A stretch of 39,526 nt of DNA, from the NCBI GenBank assembly GCA_023451915.1, contig JAEXXS010000451.1, positions 1 to 39,526 of the forward strand, in the 5' to 3' direction. The stretch comes from Pseudomonadota bacterium (GTDB taxonomy: Bacteria > Pseudomonadota > Alphaproteobacteria > Rhizobiales > Rhizobiaceae). Below are positions 39,157 to 39,526 of this stretch, piece by piece. Position 1 is the stretch's first letter. Each line of letters begins with the position of its first letter. The notes below the pieces were generated by a model, which saw nothing but the letters and a program-made list of their open reading frames with translations, had not been told where the DNA came from and made no database searches. Both the position numbers and the translations under genes were made by a program.

Positions 39157-39190
39157 TTGACATTTGGTCTGGAAATTCAGCGATTCCGGT
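39157..39190 (-). repeat. Possible third right-end site (R3)
   Basis: The plus strand reads TTTGACATTTGGTCTGGAAA, similar to the inner part of the R2 copy (GTGAC ... CCGGAAAA) but with insertions and without the TGTAG outer part. This would be a degenerate inner transposase site. Uncertain. Confidence 0.3.
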
Positions 39191-39195
39191 TTGCC

Positions 39196-39229
39196 GTGAC
39201 AAAATTCCGGAAAATCGCGTCACGCTACA
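39196..39229 (-). repeat. Right-end inner transposase site (R2)
   Basis: On the minus strand, TGTAGCGTGACGCG followed by a 20-base arm ending GTCAC gives a 34-bp unit, the same length and outer 14 bases as the terminal copy. The two copies start 72 bp apart. Paired inner and terminal sites are typical of the Mu right end. Confidence 0.78.
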
Positions 39230-39267
39230 AAAGCCTGCTTAGAAATTCTGATTTGCTGCCAAATGTT

Positions 39268-39301
39268 GTGACAAAAATGCCAAACCGCGCGTCACGCTAC
39301 A
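39268..39301 (-). repeat. Right transposition end (R1, terminus)
   Basis: The terminal 34-bp unit on the minus strand starts at 39301 with TGTAGCGTGACGCG, sharing this 14-base outer core with R2 and TGTAG..TGAC with the left end. The element's last base is 39301, the CA of the TG...CA ends. Confidence 0.82.
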
Positions 39302-39303
39302 CC

Positions 39304-39326
39304 CGGCTTTCGAAACACGAAAGCCG
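39304..39326 (-). terminator. Hairpin downstream of the tRNA gene, cut by the prophage
   Basis: CGGCTTTCG (39304-39312) and CGAAAGCCG (39318-39326) form a perfect 9-bp stem with a 5-base loop. Read from the tRNA (minus strand) it is a terminator stem 29 bases after the tRNA. The prophage end begins two bases beyond the stem, where the T-run would be. Confidence 0.6.
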
Positions 39327-39354
39327 ATCTGCAAGTCTTTGCTTTTAAAGGAAA

Positions 39355-39431
39355 TGGTGGGCCCGGAGGGACTCGAACCCCCAACCAAGCGGTTATGAGC
39401 CGCCGGCTCTAACCAATTGAGCTACAGGCCC
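39355..39431 (-). tRNA. tRNA with CAU anticodon (Ile2 or Met)
   Basis: A 77-base cloverleaf on the minus strand with encoded CCA. Acceptor GGGCCTG/CGGGCCC, D arm GCTC...GAGC, anticodon stem GGCGG/CCGCT with loop CTCATAA, T arm GGGGG-TTCGAGT-CCCTC. The anticodon is CAU. The anticodon loop and the CTTGGTT variable region resemble the tRNA-Ile2 type (lysidine-modified), so Ile rather than elongator Met is the better guess; the bases alone do not settle it. Not interrupted by the prophage. Confidence 0.95.
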
Positions 39432-39450
39432 CACGCAACACTGCACGTAC

Positions 39451-39479
39451 CCTAAAGAAACGGAAGATACAACTGTCAA
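39451..39479 (-). promoter_or_regulatory. Putative promoter of the tRNA gene
   Basis: On the minus strand, TTGACA (39479-39474) is followed after 17 bases by TTTAGG (39456-39451). The consensus -35 and the 20-base distance to the tRNA 5' end support it; the -10 is weak. The rest of the host flank to 39526 shows no gene. Confidence 0.5.
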
Positions 39480-39526
39480 ATCTGTCAGTCGCCCTAATGC
39501 GCACATATTCGATTGCGATGCATGGC

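Larger units (their letters stand above)
1..39301. mobile_element. Complete Mu-like siphovirus prophage
   Basis: The element starts at base 1 with TGTAGTCTGACACC and ends at 39301, where the minus strand reads TGTAGCGTGACGCG. These related ends have the TG...CA form of Mu-type termini. Between them lie a repressor, Ner, DDE transposase, MuB-type ATPase, GemA, Mor, lysis genes, DUF3486/terminase/DUF935 portal/MuF head genes, a long-tail module and a right-end methyltransferase, in Mu-like order. There is no integrase and no recognisable tail sheath gene. All core modules look intact, so the prophage is probably functional. Left flanking DNA lies outside the window, so the expected 5-bp target duplication (CCCGG at 39302-39306) cannot be checked here. 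Confidence 0.93.

Overview
The window is almost entirely one complete Mu-like (transposable) prophage, positions 1 to 39301, followed by 225 bases of host DNA that carry a tRNA gene with a CAU anticodon. The host looks like an alphaproteobacterium of the Hyphomicrobiales, probably near Brucella/Ochrobactrum. This rests on the tRNA, an SOS box of the alphaproteobacterial type (GTTC-N7-GTTC), a GcrA-family regulator in the phage and the overall codon style; the genus is inference. The left end (TGTAGTCTGACACC) and the right end read on the minus strand (TGTAGCGTGACGCG) are related, as expected for transposase-bound Mu-type termini. The right end has a second copy 72 bp further in.

Layout. Positions 1-431 hold the left transposition end with phased 10-bp repeats and palindromes. 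Two genes read leftward: an 82-aa protein (432-680) behind a promoter with a LexA-type box, and a CI/LexA-like repressor (764-1450). Twin operators lie at 1464-1502. The rightward early operon runs 1581-11455: Ner, several unknown proteins, a ParB-like protein, the MuA-type DDE transposase, the MuB-type ATPase, a DUF3164 protein, a GcrA-family regulator, GemA and finally a Mor-type activator. One 126-aa gene (1995-2375) is read against this operon.

Late region. After a promoter region with two GTAA-N2-TTAC dyads comes lysis (endolysin, holin-like membrane protein, nested Rz/Rz1 spanins, 11557-13201). Packaging and head genes follow (small and large terminase, portal, MuF fused to a nuclease-like domain, gpG-like protein, protease with internal scaffold, decoration protein, major capsid; 13416-22286). 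The tail is of the long non-contractile type: tube protein, frameshifted assembly chaperone, 1315-aa tape measure, hub proteins, NlpC/P60-like peptidase, J-like tip protein and fibres (23339-37690). No sheath or sheath-type baseplate genes were seen, so the virion should be a siphovirus with a Mu-like replication and head module. The right end carries a D12-class adenine methyltransferase and a small secreted protein.

How it should work. The repressor keeps the operators shut. It has an intact S24 protease domain, so DNA damage could inactivate it directly, and the SOS-box gene beside it may add a second damage-responsive switch. Early expression then gives replicative transposition by the A and B proteins, and Mor should turn on late genes through the GTAA-N2-TTAC dyads. 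Most notable are a perfect 31-bp palindrome inside the ParB-like gene, the pairing of a phage GcrA homologue with a phage adenine methyltransferase, the damage-responsive promoter, the MuF-nuclease fusion, and the insertion of the prophage at the base of what looks like the tRNA terminator.
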